Source: Desnuesiella massiliensis | Lineage (GTDB): Bacteria > Bacillota > Clostridia > Clostridiales > Clostridiaceae | Direction: 5' to 3' | Length of the DNA stretch: 64,000 nucleotides | NCBI RefSeq assembly: GCF_001403615.1 | Contig: NZ_LN879454.1 | Span: forward strand, 62,001 to 126,000 | Shown here: piece by piece, positions 42,204-51,252 of the stretch | How positions within the stretch are numbered: the stretch's first letter is position 1 | How the letters are laid out: each line of letters begins with the position of its first letter | Translations under genes and position numbers: made by a program | Notes under the pieces: model-generated | The model's input: only the letters and a program-made list of their open reading frames with translations | Told to the model about the DNA's origin: nothing | The model's database searches: none

Positions 42204-43688
42204 ATGAATAAAAAATTGTTAACTATAGATTTATTAGATAATGTTAATGAAATAACCATGAGATTTTTCAATAATCATAATTTTACTAAGAAAGAAATCA
42301 TCATTAATGAAGGTATTAGATGCTTCATAATATATGTAAACCATATAGCAGATAGAAGATATATTGAAGAATGCATTGTACATCCTCTATTATTTTTTAT
42401 CAAGAAGCCTTTAAATCAGGATAAAAACTTACTATCAGAGCTTATGATGAAATACTTAGTTTCAAGCAGTTGTGAAAGGTCAGAAAGTATAGAATTTTTA
42501 TGTGCTAGTTTATTAAAGGGAAAATCTATTATTTTAATAGAGGGATATGCAGAGGCTATTATTTGTAACACTGCTAGCGATAATTATAGAGCTATTGAGG
42601 AATCTTCTACAGAAAAATCTGTAAAAGCTTCTAGAGAAAGCTTTGTGGAAAATATAGAAATGAATATAACCATGCTGGAAAGAAAAATTTCAAGCCATAG
42701 TTTAAAGGTGGATAAATACATCCTAGGAGATATAACTCAAACACCAGTATATTTAGTGTATATAGATGGGATTATTGATGCAAAAGTATTAGAAAACATA
42801 AAAGTAAGGATATCCTCAGTAAAAACTCCTTCTATGCTGTCAGCAGGATTTATAGAGCAGTTTATTGATAATTATACATTGAATATTTTTCCCACTGCTA
42901 AAAGTACAGAACGCCCAGATAAGGTAGCTGCGGATCTGCTAGAAGGAAAAGCATCAATATTAGTAGCAGAAAGCTCTTCAGCCCTTGTAGTCCCTGCAAC
43001 CTTTATTGAGTTTTTTCAAGGCTTTGACGATTATTCTCAAAGGGTCTTTATAGCCACATTCTCAAGAATTTTAAGATTAATAGGAGTATTTTTAGTACTA
43101 ATTTTAGACCCCATTTACTTAGTTGTATTAGCCTATAATTCAGAGCTTTTACCCTTTAAGCTGGTAGCGGTTCTAATAGACTCAAGGCTTAATATACCCT
43201 TGCCGCCCTTTTTTGAAATTCTAGGCATGGAGCTAGCAGTAGAAATTTTGAGGGAAGGGGGACTGAGGCTACCTAGTCCCATAGGAACTACTCTTGCTAT
43301 AGTAGGAGGACTAGTTATTGGTGATGCTGCCACCAGGGCAAATTTAGCCAGCTATTCTACCTTGTTTGTAGTAGCTATTACTGTAATATCAAGTTTTTTG
43401 ATACCAAATTATGAAATGGCACTATCTATAAGGCTGTTGAGATTTCCATTGCTTTTATTGGCGCAGATTTTTGGATTTTATGGAGTTATATTTGGGGTCT
43501 ACCTAATGTTGATTGTATTAATTAAGATGGAATCCTTTGGAGTTCCTTATTTTTCACCTATAGCTCCTGTAAGGCAAAAGGATTTAAAGGATTTCTTAAT
43601 CAGGTTCCCCTTAATGAGGACAATTAAAAAGCCTAAGAGTTATGAGATAACTGACAAGGGGGAAGATCAGGATGAGCAAGGTGAGTAA
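42204..43688 (+). CDS. Spore germination receptor subunit A (GerA family), operon 2
   Basis: 494 residues with the same design as the A subunit of operon 1: soluble N-terminal region with KSTERPDKVAADLLEGKA and FIEFFQGFDDYSQ, then membrane segments with MELAVEILREGGLRLPSPIGTTLAIVGGLVIGDAA. Start ATG after AAAGGTGAGAG. It overlaps gerB by 17 bp; the gene order A-B-C differs from operon 1. The IS200 element ends only about 40 bp upstream. Ligand unknown. Confidence 0.93.
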   Translation: MNKKLLTIDLLDNVNEITMRFFNNHNFTKKEIIINEGIRCFIIYVNHIADRRYIEECIVHPLLFFIKKPLNQDKNLLSELMMKYLVSSSCERSESIEFLCASLLKGKSIILIEGYAEAIICNTASDNYRAIEESSTEKSVKASRESFVENIEMNITMLERKISSHSLKVDKYILGDITQTPVYLVYIDGIIDAKVLENIKVRISSVKTPSMLSAGFIEQFIDNYTLNIFPTAKSTERPDKVAADLLEGKASILVAESSSALVVPATFIEFFQGFDDYSQRVFIATFSRILRLIGVFLVLILDPIYLVVLAYNSELLPFKLVAVLIDSRLNIPLPPFFEILGMELAVEILREGGLRLPSPIGTTLAIVGGLVIGDAATRANLASYSTLFVVAITVISSFLIPNYEMALSIRLLRFPLLLLAQIFGFYGVIFGVYLMLIVLIKMESFGVPYFSPIAPVRQKDLKDFLIRFPLMRTIKKPKSYEITDKGEDQDEQGE

Positions 43689-44760
43689 CTCTATAACTAA
43701 AAATCAATATTTATTTTTGGTTCAAGGGGCAATGATAGGTATAGGTATTTTATTTCTTTCAGCGGATGTCAGCGAAAAAGCTCACCACTCTGGATGGATA
43801 GCTGCATTCTTAGGGGGAGCTTATCCTATATATCTTATAACTATAGTTAATAAAATATTTAAGAATGTTAATTATGTAGATTTTTTTGAAATGTGCAGAA
43901 AAATTTATGGCAAAACTTTATCCTATGTTTTTATTATTTTGTTTTTTATTCATTATATAGTTACAGAGGCTTTGTTATTGGCAGGCTTTGCTAATGTATT
44001 GCAATCTTTTATACTAACTTTTTTTTCACCTTACATTATCATTTTTTTCACTTTATTATTGTTAATTATAACTACTATGAACGGATTAACTAACGTAGGA
44101 AGATTAACAGAGCTAGTTTTTTATATTACCTTGATACTTTTACTGATGCCTGCATTGTTTATAAATAATATAAGCAGTACTAACCTTCTACCCATAGTAG
44201 ATGATGTAAAGGGCCTTTTAAAAGCTGTTCCAGGGAGCTTTGAGGCTTATGTTGGTATAGAGGTGATATTTTTTTCTATATCCTTTGTTACAGATAAAAG
44301 TAAAACTCTTAAATCAGGTATTATGGGAAGTATAATAACCATATTTATCTATACTTTTACAGTATTTATAACCATAGGCTGTATTGGATGGAATTTAGCT
44401 TCTAAGCTTGAGTATCCACTGGTATTTCTTGTAGGTACTAGGGAACTGCCTGTAATATCAAACCTTGAATCCCTATTTTTATTTCTATGGAGTGGAGTAA
44501 TAATTAAAACTCTTGCTTGCGAACAATTTGTAGTATCCTATTGTGCTTCAAAGCTTACAAGGATGCCTTATCAAAAAGCCTGTGTCTTATCTTCACTTCT
44601 TGTATTCCTAGTAACTTTTATACTGGTTCCGGAGGCTAATAGACGCAGTTTTGCAAATAAAACTTTGAAGTTTCAAATAATATTTATTGTGCTTTGGAGT
44701 TCATTAACACTTATTTTAAGCTTTATGAAAAAGACAGGTGAAGTTCATGAAAAGAATTAA
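43672..44760 (+). CDS. Spore germination receptor permease-like subunit B, operon 2
   Basis: 362 residues, ten membrane segments, Spore_permease/APC family. It starts inside gerA (GGGGGAAGATCAGGATG) and overlaps gerC by 23 bp. Typical segment 1 is FLVQGAMIGIGILFLSADVSEKAHHSGW; KIYGKTLSYV follows segment 2. It is the probable germinant-binding subunit in the spore inner membrane. Confidence 0.92.
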   Translation: MSKVSNSITKNQYLFLVQGAMIGIGILFLSADVSEKAHHSGWIAAFLGGAYPIYLITIVNKIFKNVNYVDFFEMCRKIYGKTLSYVFIILFFIHYIVTEALLLAGFANVLQSFILTFFSPYIIIFFTLLLLIITTMNGLTNVGRLTELVFYITLILLLMPALFINNISSTNLLPIVDDVKGLLKAVPGSFEAYVGIEVIFFSISFVTDKSKTLKSGIMGSIITIFIYTFTVFITIGCIGWNLASKLEYPLVFLVGTRELPVISNLESLFLFLWSGVIIKTLACEQFVVSYCASKLTRMPYQKACVLSSLLVFLVTFILVPEANRRSFANKTLKFQIIFIVLWSSLTLILSFMKKTGEVHEKN

Positions 44761-45835
44761 AATTTTTATATTACTGTCAGCCTTGCTTTTTATGGGAGGA
44801 TGCTATGATAGGGTACCTATTGAAAAATTAACCTTGACTGCAGGAAGTGGATATGATGTTGATAATGATTTTTATGTAAATTCTATAGAGTATTTGCTTT
44901 TTAGAGGTAATAAAACTATTCAAAAAAATGTAATTTCTTCTTTGGGAAATACCCTTTACGGAAATAGAAATGATAGACATTTAAGGATACCTAAAAAAAC
45001 CTTAATAAGCAATGTTAGAATATATTTAATAGGAGAGCAAAGGGCGCGAATAGGTATTAAAGATTTACTAGATTCTTATGTAAGGGATTATGAAAGGAGC
45101 TTAACTCCTGTAGTAGCCATATGTAAAGGGAAGGCAGAGGATATATTAAGATTAACACCAAAATCAAATATCACCAGTTCTGAGGCCTTAGAAGGAATGA
45201 TTGAAACTTCAGCAGATGCCTATTTTTTTAATAAAAAAAATCAGTTAAAAGATATACTTTATATGTATTATCAAGAAGGCAGGAGGATGATAATTCCCTA
45301 CATAGAACAAGAAAAGGATATAGTGAAAATATCAGGACTTGCAGTCTTTGATAAGGATATGCTGATTAGAATTATTCCCATAAATGAAGCATTATACGTA
45401 AATCTTCTAAGAAATCACAAAGGAAAGTCTTATCTAAGCAATATGACACCTATTAAAAATCAGTATATAGATATTTATGGTACTTCAAGGCGTAAGGTAA
45501 AGGTTTCCTACGTAGACAATAAGATAAAATATGATATAAGAGTTAATATAAAAGGCGAAATTAAGCTAGATACACAACATACAGAGGTGGCTTTAGATAA
45601 GAAAGATATAGAGGAGGTAGAGAAAAGCTTTGAGCAGGAGCTAGAGAAAAATTTGAAGGCTATTATCAAGAAGGCCCAAGAGGAGTATAAGATCGATGTA
45701 TTTGATATTGAAAAGTTTTCTTATGCTAAATTTGGGCGCAATAAGCTAAAAACTCTAAATTCTTCTTTTGAAGAGGCCATTATAGATTTAAAGGTTAAGG
45801 TTAAGCTTAATTCTGCGGGAAGATTGTTGAAATAA
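44738..45835 (+). CDS. Spore germination receptor lipoprotein subunit C, operon 2
   Basis: 365 residues. Lipoprotein signal with MGGC box (Cys about 22). Ger(x)C family features are LTLTAGSGYDVDNDFYVNSIEYL near the start, the DLLDSYVRDYERSLTPVVAICKG region and the C-terminal VFDIEKFSYAKFGRN. Some strands are less conserved than in operon 1, but the protein is complete. The MerR-methyltransferase gene follows 91 bp later on the same strand and may be cotranscribed. Confidence 0.9.
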   Translation: MKFMKRIKIFILLSALLFMGGCYDRVPIEKLTLTAGSGYDVDNDFYVNSIEYLLFRGNKTIQKNVISSLGNTLYGNRNDRHLRIPKKTLISNVRIYLIGEQRARIGIKDLLDSYVRDYERSLTPVVAICKGKAEDILRLTPKSNITSSEALEGMIETSADAYFFNKKNQLKDILYMYYQEGRRMIIPYIEQEKDIVKISGLAVFDKDMLIRIIPINEALYVNLLRNHKGKSYLSNMTPIKNQYIDIYGTSRRKVKVSYVDNKIKYDIRVNIKGEIKLDTQHTEVALDKKDIEEVEKSFEQELEKNLKAIIKKAQEEYKIDVFDIEKFSYAKFGRNKLKTLNSSFEEAIIDLKVKVKLNSAGRLLK

Positions 45836-45926
45836 TATGAGTTATTTTTATTACACATCATGTTTTATGGTATATTTAATTATAGAAGTAGAGATAAGCT
45901 ATTTTATAGATATGGGGGATAGGATA

Positions 45927-47144
45927 ATGAAGATCAGCAAGTTTTCTTCAGAGAATAATCTCAGCGTTGATGCTATAAGACATTATATGGATTTAGGACT
46001 TATAGTACCAGAAAAACAAGGCGGTCAATATGATTTTGATGAAAGATGCCAAAAGGATTTATCGGATATAATATATTTAAAGGAATTAGGTTTTTCCTTA
46101 AGTGAAATAAAATCTATATTTTTATATAAAAGACTAGCAAAGCTTACACCCTATGAGCAAGATGGTTATTATAAAGCTTTTTTTGACAATAAGTACGCTA
46201 GTGTAGTGAAACAACTGGAAGAATTAAAGGAGGTAAAGGAAAAGCTCCAGGAGGAAATAGCTAGGCTTTCTACTAAAACCCAAGCTTCGGGGCTTAAGCT
46301 AGGTATTGACATCACAGCGTTAAATCTTTTTTCCTGCGCAAAATGTGGAGGAGATTTAGTTCTTCATGATGCTCAGGTATCTAACAATCAAATATTAAGT
46401 GGCAAGCTTAGGTGCCATTGTGGAGAAGAATATATTATAGATGATGGAATTTTAATAGGCAACACCTTCTTAGAGCATAGCGGAGATAGGAATAACTATG
46501 CATACATAGAAGAATATATTAATAGTACTAGTCCTAATTATCTTACAAAGATGTTTATAGGCTTAGAATGGACTTATAAAAAGATAAACTTAGAGGAATT
46601 TAAGGGGAAAGTAGCTATAGATCTAGGTTCAGGTATGGGATTTTTACTTAGATATATATATGAAAGTCTTCCTGACGATTTGACTTATATAGCTATGGAT
46701 CATGATATTAAGAGGCAGGAATTTTTGAAAGCTATAATAGAAGCTTCAGGTATTAAAAAGAAAGTTATGTTTATATGCGCTGACTTTTTACATTTGCCTT
46801 TAAAACATAAAGCTATTGATATAATTTTTGATTATACGGGAACTAGCAATTATGCTTTTAGTAATGAAGAGTTTTTATTAAAAGCTATGGACCACTATTT
46901 TAAGGATAACTCTTATTTAATAGGTTCCTACCTTTCATTTAAGAATTTTAGAATGGATAATATTATTGATGTAAAGTATAGAAAACATTTTATGATTAAT
47001 AATATAAAGGAAGAGATAAGAAAGCTAGGATATAAGCCTATGGAGGAGCATATTTCAGAGTCCTTAGACGAAGGTGGAGTTTATGAAAGCTATTTTAAAA
47101 AAGGAGAATATGTATTTTCTTATATACTTTATGGAAAAAGGTAG
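45927..47144 (+). CDS. MerR-type DNA-binding domain fused to zinc ribbon and SAM methyltransferase
   Basis: 405 residues from ATG at 45927 (GGGGGATAGG before; the frame to 45837 has no ribosome site). Residues 1-70 are a MerR helix-turn-helix and wing (DAIRHYMDLGLIVPEKQGGQYDF). A coiled-coil linker follows (about 95-125), then a Trm112/RlmA-like ribbon with CAKCGG and CHCGEEY (about 140-180). Next is a class I methyltransferase with motif I VAIDLGSGMGF (about 225) and ADFLHLPLKHKAIDIIFDYTG. It may be a regulator whose output or sensing uses a methyltransferase domain, or a modification enzyme with a DNA-binding module. Substrate unknown. Confidence 0.85.
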   Translation: MKISKFSSENNLSVDAIRHYMDLGLIVPEKQGGQYDFDERCQKDLSDIIYLKELGFSLSEIKSIFLYKRLAKLTPYEQDGYYKAFFDNKYASVVKQLEELKEVKEKLQEEIARLSTKTQASGLKLGIDITALNLFSCAKCGGDLVLHDAQVSNNQILSGKLRCHCGEEYIIDDGILIGNTFLEHSGDRNNYAYIEEYINSTSPNYLTKMFIGLEWTYKKINLEEFKGKVAIDLGSGMGFLLRYIYESLPDDLTYIAMDHDIKRQEFLKAIIEASGIKKKVMFICADFLHLPLKHKAIDIIFDYTGTSNYAFSNEEFLLKAMDHYFKDNSYLIGSYLSFKNFRMDNIIDVKYRKHFMINNIKEEIRKLGYKPMEEHISESLDEGGVYESYFKKGEYVFSYILYGKR

Positions 47145-47240
47145 GGTTAACCCTATCTTTTCTTTGTTTTAAGGTAAAAATTTTTTAAAATACCTATAGC
47201 GATGGTGTTAAGCCTATTATTTATAATTAATTTAGATGAA

Positions 47241-47338
47241 AGATAGTTTGTAGTCAAGGAAACTTTTCTTATAGAAAAGTCTAAAATAAATTTTTATGGT
47301 TTCCCCTAAGCTGATCTTTTCTTAACTATAAACTATCT
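47241..47338. repeat. 98-bp palindromic sequence
   Basis: AGATAGTTTGTAGTCAAG and CTTAACTATAAACTATCT form inverted arms, and GGAAAC/GTTTCC pair inside. No second copy in this window. It adjoins the family 3 copy at 47371. Confidence 0.5.
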
Positions 47339-47370
47339 ATATATGAAATTAAAATGTTACAAAATTTTCA

Positions 47371-47473
47371 TTTAGAGAAGCAAGTTCAACTATTAACTTA
47401 TATATGCACCATAATGGCTTAAAGATGCCATTTTGAAATATGTACAAGTTAAGGTTGACCTTTGTTTCTCTAT
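47371..47473. repeat. Palindromic element family 3, copy 2
   Basis: About 103 bp, inverse orientation relative to 14141-14240. It shares TTCAACTATTAA, ACCATAATGGCTTAA and GCCATTTTG with that copy, and has ends AGAGAA/TTCTCT. It lies in the leader region of the MFS gene at 47492. Confidence 0.7.
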
Positions 47474-47491
47474 AAATAGAGGAGGATTAAA

Positions 47492-48775
47492 ATGACTACT
47501 GCTCAGTTAACATCAAAGCTAAATAATAATTCTAAGGAAAATGCAAATTTCATATTATTTTCTGCGGGTAAGTTAGTATCCCTACTAGGTTCATCCATAT
47601 ACACCTTTACCATAGGGCTTTATATGCTAAAAATAACAGGTTCTGGACTATCCTTTGCAGCCACCTTAGCTTGTGGGCTATTGCCTATGGTTCTAATAAA
47701 TCCTTTTGCAGGTTTAATGGCAGATCGCTTTAATAAAAAGCTGTTGGTAGTGGGGATGGACATCTTTAGTGGTATATTGTTAGTGATTATATACTTGCTA
47801 AGTTCCATGTATGGTTTAAATACCACTTTAATTTATATTAGCACCTTCATTCTTTCAGTATTTACCGCCATATTTGATATAAGCATGGAAGCAGGAAAGC
47901 CTAATATAGTTTCAGATGAAAAACTTATGGATATAAATGCTGTAAGTAAAATAATAAGCTCCTTATGCTCTATTTGTGGACCTATGATAGGTGGAGTTGT
48001 ATTCGCTTTTACGGATATGAGAACTATTATTATATTAAACGGTATATCTTTTATAATGTCAGGTATATCAGAAATGTTTATAAACTTTAGGTTCAATGTT
48101 AAGGAAGAAAGTCTGGAGAAAAAAGAAATAAATATGGTGGAGGATATAAAGGAAGGACTTAAATTTTTGCTTGGAAAAAAGGATAATGTAACCTTAAGTA
48201 TATATTTTACTGCACTAAATTTCTTTATTAGTCTAGCTTTAACTGTGCCTATACCTTATATTATAAATAATATTTTAAAGTTAGGAGATAAAGCTTTTGG
48301 ATTAATACAAGGGGCTTTTCCTGTGGGGCTTATAATAGGAGCTATCATAATAAACAAGATATTTGATAAATTTAATTATTATAAGCTTATAGCTTTTACC
48401 AGTATATTACTTTGTGTAGGTATGATTATTGCGGCTATACCAGTATTGCCCTTTGTCAATACAGCTAATAAAACTTTTTTTACAGTTTACTATTGTGTTG
48501 CAGAGGGATTAATGGGAGTGGTTATATCCTTTATAGATGTACCTATAGCTTATATATTACAAAAGACTATACCAGATCATATCAGAGGAAGAGTTATGGG
48601 TCTTTTAATGAGTATTGTAAAAACTACAGCACCCATAGCATTAATATTGTCTGGAGCTTTAATAAATGTATTACCTCCCTATATACTTCCAATACTTGGA
48701 GGGGCAATGATGTTTGTGGTGATAATTTATATTTCTTCTAGGAATGAAGACTTTAAATTAAGAAAGACCCAGTAA
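47492..48775 (+). CDS. MFS transporter (efflux type)
   Basis: 427 residues with twelve membrane segments. The MFS loop 2-3 motif is visible as NPFAGLMADRFNKKLLVV (about 70-87). Overall pattern (GKLVSLLGSSIYTFTIGLYMLKITGSGLSFA) fits the MFS_3/MefA-like exporters of macrolides and other compounds. Start ATG after AGAGGAGGATT. Single gene. The family 3 palindrome just upstream may affect its expression. Confidence 0.9.
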   Translation: MTTAQLTSKLNNNSKENANFILFSAGKLVSLLGSSIYTFTIGLYMLKITGSGLSFAATLACGLLPMVLINPFAGLMADRFNKKLLVVGMDIFSGILLVIIYLLSSMYGLNTTLIYISTFILSVFTAIFDISMEAGKPNIVSDEKLMDINAVSKIISSLCSICGPMIGGVVFAFTDMRTIIILNGISFIMSGISEMFINFRFNVKEESLEKKEINMVEDIKEGLKFLLGKKDNVTLSIYFTALNFFISLALTVPIPYIINNILKLGDKAFGLIQGAFPVGLIIGAIIINKIFDKFNYYKLIAFTSILLCVGMIIAAIPVLPFVNTANKTFFTVYYCVAEGLMGVVISFIDVPIAYILQKTIPDHIRGRVMGLLMSIVKTTAPIALILSGALINVLPPYILPILGGAMMFVVIIYISSRNEDFKLRKTQ

Positions 48776-48800
48776 AAAGTTTTATATAGTCAAAGTATTT

Positions 48801-48840
48801 AGATAAACAGTTTTTAAAAATTGTTTATCTATTTTTTTAT
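48801..48840 (+). terminator. Terminator of the MFS gene
   Basis: AGATAAACA pairs with TGTTTATCT around 12 nt, then a T7 run. Confidence 0.8.
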
Positions 48841-48909
48841 AGAATTATTCCAGAATATAACTTATAATTAAGTATATGACTTTGATGTTTCATACAAAGG
48901 AGTGTATTT

Positions 48910-50310
48910 ATGAAAAAAAGAGCAGTACTTTTATCAGGATTGACTTTGTTAGCGTTAATAGCAGGATTAATATATATACTTAATTTTAGGACTAGAACCT
49001 TTAAGTCTATTTCAGAATCACCTTCAGCTCCTGTAATTCTTCCTCAAAAGCCTGCAGATAGTATAATGTCCTTGGAGGAAATGAAGGCAGACATGGATTA
49101 TATCATTGAGAAGCTTAAAAATGTTCATCCAAAATCTATACAGGGATTTTCAAAGGAGCAGGAAAGGCTTATAGAAAATGCATATAGCAGAATAAACAAT
49201 CCTATGAATGTGGGAGAGTTTTATTTTATAGCAAATGAAGTGGTATCCTCCTTTGAAGATGCTCATACTCGAATAAGCATACAAAGCACGGAGAAGGATA
49301 GAAGGCTTAATCTGCCTATGGTATGGCTTAAGGAAGGACTTTATGTAAGTGCAGATGCGGCACCTTTATTGAAAGGGGACAAAATACTAAGCATTGGAAA
49401 CCTAAGGGAAGAGGAATTATTAAAAGAAATGAAAAAAATAATACCCTCGGAAAATGACTATTTTATAAAGGTTTTTACGCCAATAGATATAATACAGGAA
49501 AGCTTTTTAAGGCATTTAGATATGTTAAAAGAGGATAAAGTCCCTATAACCGTTGAGAGAGATGGAAAAAGAGGAGATTATCTATTGGGTTTTCGCTCTG
49601 AAAAAGCAAATAGCAGTGATAAAAATGGGGCTTGGTTTAGCTATAATATATATAAGGAAGATTCCTTAGGAGTCTTTACTATAAATCAATGTTCTCTTAA
49701 TGGCTCCTATAAGACATTTTTAAATAACTTTTTTGAAGAAGTTTATAAGGAGAACATAAAGAATATTGCTATAGATGTTAGAAATAATATGGGAGGGGAC
49801 TCCAGGGTAATAAATGAATTCGTAAAGTACTTAGATGTAAAGCAATATAAGGACTTTTCAGGTACCATAAGATATTCAAAAGAGGCTGTAGAACAAAGAG
49901 GCTATGAAAAGGAATCAGGAATTAAAGATTTTAATGGTAATGTGGTGAAGAATGAAAAGATAGAGAATAAAAACTTAATTTTTAAAGGAAAGGTTTATAT
50001 CTTAACCTCTAATATCACCTTTAGCTCTGCTAATTGGTTTGGAGTAATTTTTAAGGATAATAAACTAGGAACTATTTTAGGAGAGCCTACAGGCAATGCC
50101 CCTTCTAGCTATGGTGATATATTGAGCTTTCAAACCCCTAATGCAAAGCTAGTTTTCTCTGTCTCCCATAAAAAGTGGATAAGACCTGATAAGGAGAAAA
50201 ATGATGATAATACCTTATTTCCAGATATAGAAGTATATACAACTGCAAAAGATATTATAGATGGAAGAGATGCGCAGATAGAAAAACTAAAGTCTATAAT
50301 AAAAGATTAA
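48910..50310 (+). CDS. Membrane-anchored S41 family peptidase
   Basis: 466 residues. N-terminal anchor or uncleaved signal (6-25). The S41 (tail-specific protease) domain has AIDVRNNMGGDSRVI (about 287-301), YILTSNITFSSANWFG with the nucleophile serine at 372 or 373, and GEPTGNAPSSYGD. A PDZ-like stretch with LKGDKILSIGN (about 154-164) is present. It acts outside the cell membrane; substrates unknown. Start ATG after AAAGGAG. The CPBP protease gene follows 32 bp later. Confidence 0.88.
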   Translation: MKKRAVLLSGLTLLALIAGLIYILNFRTRTFKSISESPSAPVILPQKPADSIMSLEEMKADMDYIIEKLKNVHPKSIQGFSKEQERLIENAYSRINNPMNVGEFYFIANEVVSSFEDAHTRISIQSTEKDRRLNLPMVWLKEGLYVSADAAPLLKGDKILSIGNLREEELLKEMKKIIPSENDYFIKVFTPIDIIQESFLRHLDMLKEDKVPITVERDGKRGDYLLGFRSEKANSSDKNGAWFSYNIYKEDSLGVFTINQCSLNGSYKTFLNNFFEEVYKENIKNIAIDVRNNMGGDSRVINEFVKYLDVKQYKDFSGTIRYSKEAVEQRGYEKESGIKDFNGNVVKNEKIENKNLIFKGKVYILTSNITFSSANWFGVIFKDNKLGTILGEPTGNAPSSYGDILSFQTPNAKLVFSVSHKKWIRPDKEKNDDNTLFPDIEVYTTAKDIIDGRDAQIEKLKSIIKD

Positions 50311-50342
50311 GGATATATAAATAATGGTATAAGGGGGTAAAA

Positions 50343-51194
50343 ATGAATCTATTTGAAAGGATGGAAGAGGGGAAGATAAGTATAAGAGCCTTAGGGTTTT
50401 GGCGGGCTTTGGGTTTAGTTTTGTATGTAGATATACTTAGATCACTAATATTGATGCCTTATGCGATTTTAAACTATGCTTTAGGAAGTCCAAGGGTGCT
50501 TCTCTATGTTGATTTTGTTTTGAATATTATTGTATATTTTTTTATGGTAAAGAGAGCGGTTAGAAAATATACTGAGGTTTTTGAAGAGGAACCTATAACT
50601 ATTAAAGAGAGATTCAATATTAAAGCTATTCATTTAGTATTACTGCTACTTATAATCCTAGCTTATTTTAATATATATAGCGGCAGTATTGGAGCCTTAG
50701 TGGATTTAATTTCAGTGTCGGATACATTAGTAAGGTTTGCAGAGGGAATTAAAGGAGGAGATATTGTTATTGGTGCTCTTTATATAGTTTTCGTTGCGCC
50801 TATATTCGAGGAGTTTTTGTTTAGAGGAATGATCCTATCTGGGATTTTAAAGAGATACGATTACAAAAAGGCTATATTTTTCTCCTCTCTACTATTTGGC
50901 ATAATTCATCTTAATCTACATCAGGGAGTGAATGCATTTTTTATTGGATTAATTTTTGGATATATATACTTTAAGACAAGATCTTTATACCTATGTATAT
51001 TTGCACACTTTTTAAATAATTTCATAGTTATTATAGTAGCATTCACTGGTGTTACAGATTATATTTTTGTATTTAACCCTCTAGGAAATGCGTTGGTTTC
51101 CATTTTGCTTGGATTGATATTTTTGTATATAGCCTATAGTATTTATGAAAAATATTTAAAAAATCAGCCTAAAAAAATGTTTTTAGAAAATTAA
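50343..51194 (+). CDS. CPBP (CAAX/ABI) family intramembrane metalloprotease
   Basis: 283 residues, about eight membrane segments. Catalytic motifs of the family are present: EEFLFR (Glu156, Glu157, Arg161), FGIIHLNLH (about 185-193), and AHFLNN (about 222-227). In Firmicutes, such proteases act in bacteriocin immunity, signalling or protein processing. Start ATG after AAGGGGGT. Likely one operon with the preceding S41 protease. Confidence 0.92.
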   Translation: MNLFERMEEGKISIRALGFWRALGLVLYVDILRSLILMPYAILNYALGSPRVLLYVDFVLNIIVYFFMVKRAVRKYTEVFEEEPITIKERFNIKAIHLVLLLLIILAYFNIYSGSIGALVDLISVSDTLVRFAEGIKGGDIVIGALYIVFVAPIFEEFLFRGMILSGILKRYDYKKAIFFSSLLFGIIHLNLHQGVNAFFIGLIFGYIYFKTRSLYLCIFAHFLNNFIVIIVAFTGVTDYIFVFNPLGNALVSILLGLIFLYIAYSIYEKYLKNQPKKMFLEN

Positions 51195-51200
51195 CCATAA

Positions 51201-51238
51201 AAAATATACTTCAGCAAAATTACTGAAGTATATTTTTG
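51201..51238. terminator. Bidirectional terminator
   Basis: AAAATATACTTCAG pairs perfectly with CTGAAGTATATTTT around 8 nt, between the CPBP gene and the converging regulator. Confidence 0.85.
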
Positions 51239-51252
51239 TTGCCTATTAAAAG

